This document shows positions 63,157-64,000 of a stretch of 64,000 nt of DNA, one piece after another. This DNA is from Ensifer oleiphilus. GTDB lineage: Bacteria > Pseudomonadota > Alphaproteobacteria > Rhizobiales > Rhizobiaceae. Under the pieces are notes generated by a model. The model saw only the letters and a program-made list of their open reading frames with translations, ran no database searches and was not told where the DNA came from. Both the position numbers and the translations under genes were made by a program. The stretch is from positions 1 through 64,000 of the forward strand of contig NZ_JABWDU010000007.1 of the NCBI RefSeq assembly GCF_013371465.1, in the 5' to 3' direction. Positions within the stretch are counted from its first letter, which is position 1. Each line of letters starts with the position of its first letter.

Positions 63157-64000
63157 ATGGCGGCCTTCGACTACGACATCCTCGTCATCGGCGGTGGCAT
63201 CAACGGCTGCGGCGTTGCGCGCGATGCGGCGGGGCGCGGCTACAAGGTGCTGCTCGCGGAAATGAATGATCTCGCGACCGGCACGTCGTCGGCATCGACG
63301 AAGCTCATCCACGGCGGCCTGCGCTATCTGGAACACCGTGAGTTCCGGCTGGTGCGGGAAGCGCTGATGGAGCGGGAGGTGCTCTGGCAAATGGCTCCCC
63401 ATATCATCTGGCCGCTTCGCTTCGTGCTGCCGCATCATGAAGGGCTTCGCCCGGCATGGCTGCTGCGGCTGGGGCTTTTCCTCTACGACCATATCGGCGG
63501 TCGGAAGCGCCTGCCGCCGACAAGGGTCCTGGACCTGACGAAACACGCGGCGGGCAAGCCTCTTAAGGACGGCTATGCTAAGGGGTTCGAATATTCCGAT
63601 GCCTGGGTGCAGGACGCTCGACTGGTGGTCCTCAACGCTCGAGACGCGGCCGATCGCGGCGCGGAGATTATGACACGTAGCGAAGTCATCCGCATCGAAC
63701 GCAGCAATGGCGGTTTCGTTGCCGAGATCGCCGACCGGGCGACGAAGATCTGCCGGACGGTCAGCCCCCGCCTCGTGGTCAACGCCGCCGGACCCTGGGT
63801 GGACCAGGTTATCGAGCTTGCCGCCCGTGGGGGCAATGTGAGGAATGTCCGGCTCGTGCAGGGCAGCCATATCGTCGTTCCCAAGCTGTTTGACCATGAC
63901 AAGGCCTACATCTTCCAGAACACCGACAAGCGCATCGTTTTCGCCATTCCCTACGAGGGCGATTTCACGTTGATCGGCACGACTGATCGCGACTTTTCCG
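63157..64000 (+). CDS. glpD: aerobic glycerol-3-phosphate dehydrogenase, 5' part
   Basis: The first 281 residues are visible and the gene runs off the right edge. YDILVIGGGINGCGVARDAAGRGYKVLLAEMNDLATGTSSASTKLIHGGLRYLEHREFRLVREAL is the FAD-binding start of GlpD; VVNAAGPWVDQV and FAIPYEGDFTLIGTTDRD are further GlpD landmarks. It oxidises sn-glycerol 3-phosphate to dihydroxyacetone phosphate at the membrane. It starts 2 bases after the SLA dehydrogenase stop, so it is co-transcribed with the SQ genes. Confidence 0.95.
   Translation, partial: MAAFDYDILVIGGGINGCGVARDAAGRGYKVLLAEMNDLATGTSSASTKLIHGGLRYLEHREFRLVREALMEREVLWQMAPHIIWPLRFVLPHHEGLRPAWLLRLGLFLYDHIGGRKRLPPTRVLDLTKHAAGKPLKDGYAKGFEYSDAWVQDARLVVLNARDAADRGAEIMTRSEVIRIERSNGGFVAEIADRATKICRTVSPRLVVNAAGPWVDQVIELAARGGNVRNVRLVQGSHIVVPKLFDHDKAYIFQNTDKRIVFAIPYEGDFTLIGTTDRDFS

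Overview
The window looks like accessory DNA from an alphaproteobacterium of the Rhizobiaceae (Rhizobium, Sinorhizobium or Agrobacterium type). The reasons are GC-rich coding sequence, dense ABC importers, many LysR, GntR and LacI regulators, SyrB-like and BA14K proteins, HWE histidine kinases and a sulfoquinovose cluster of the kind known in Rhizobium. There are no rRNA or core housekeeping operons, so a megaplasmid or chromid is likely (inference).

Layout. 1-14.4 kb: the tail of a succinate-semialdehyde-type dehydrogenase, a split transketolase (reverse), an amidohydrolase plus a small NifU-type protein, a PRISE-type reductase, LysR/TetR/LysR regulators, three classical short-chain dehydrogenases (SDRs), a ribose-type ABC importer and a cupin. 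This reads as uptake and oxidation of an unidentified sugar, polyol or related compound. 14.4-18.5 kb: an amino-acid-type binding protein, a degenerate tRNA-like element, a nucleotidyltransferase gene behind two strong palindromes, and a HigBA toxin-antitoxin pair with two operator-like dyads. 18.5-22.2 kb: a multi-PAS HWE kinase, a LOV-domain (blue light) kinase and a stand-alone response regulator, followed by an IS21 istB remnant.

22.6-43.1 kb: a large, mostly reverse-strand catabolic block with PhzF, SDR, DapA-family and amidohydrolase enzymes, a complete oligopeptide-type ABC importer (with a second binding protein that has no signal peptide), a VOC protein, an allantoinase-like protein, a hydantoin racemase, a dihydropyrimidinase/hydantoinase, a class V PLP enzyme and a polar-amino-acid ABC importer. 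Two GntR/FCD regulators are encoded on the forward strand next to operator-like palindromes. It looks like a pathway for hydantoins or other cyclic ureides. 43.1-49.2 kb: a decayed zone with a frameshifted LysR pseudogene, a transposase fragment, a cold-shock gene, three consecutive SyrB-like genes and small membrane or secreted proteins.

49.2-64 kb: a sulfoquinovose (SQ) cluster of the sulfo-Entner-Doudoroff type. It contains a LacI regulator, an ABC importer (ATPase, binding protein, two permeases), an IlvD/Edd dehydratase, an HpcH/HpaI aldolase, an SMP-30 lactonase, an SDR dehydrogenase, a GH31 sulfoquinovosidase carrying the sulfonate-binding Arg/Trp/Tyr, a TauE/SafE-type exporter and a GabD-like sulfolactaldehyde dehydrogenase. 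glpD follows directly and could use the glycerol released from sulfoquinovosyl glycerol. Two copies of CGTAGCGCTAT flank the divergent regulatory region and are probably the LacI operators. In all four importers whose binding-protein gene is followed by transporter genes in the same operon, a strong hairpin sits directly after the binding-protein gene.
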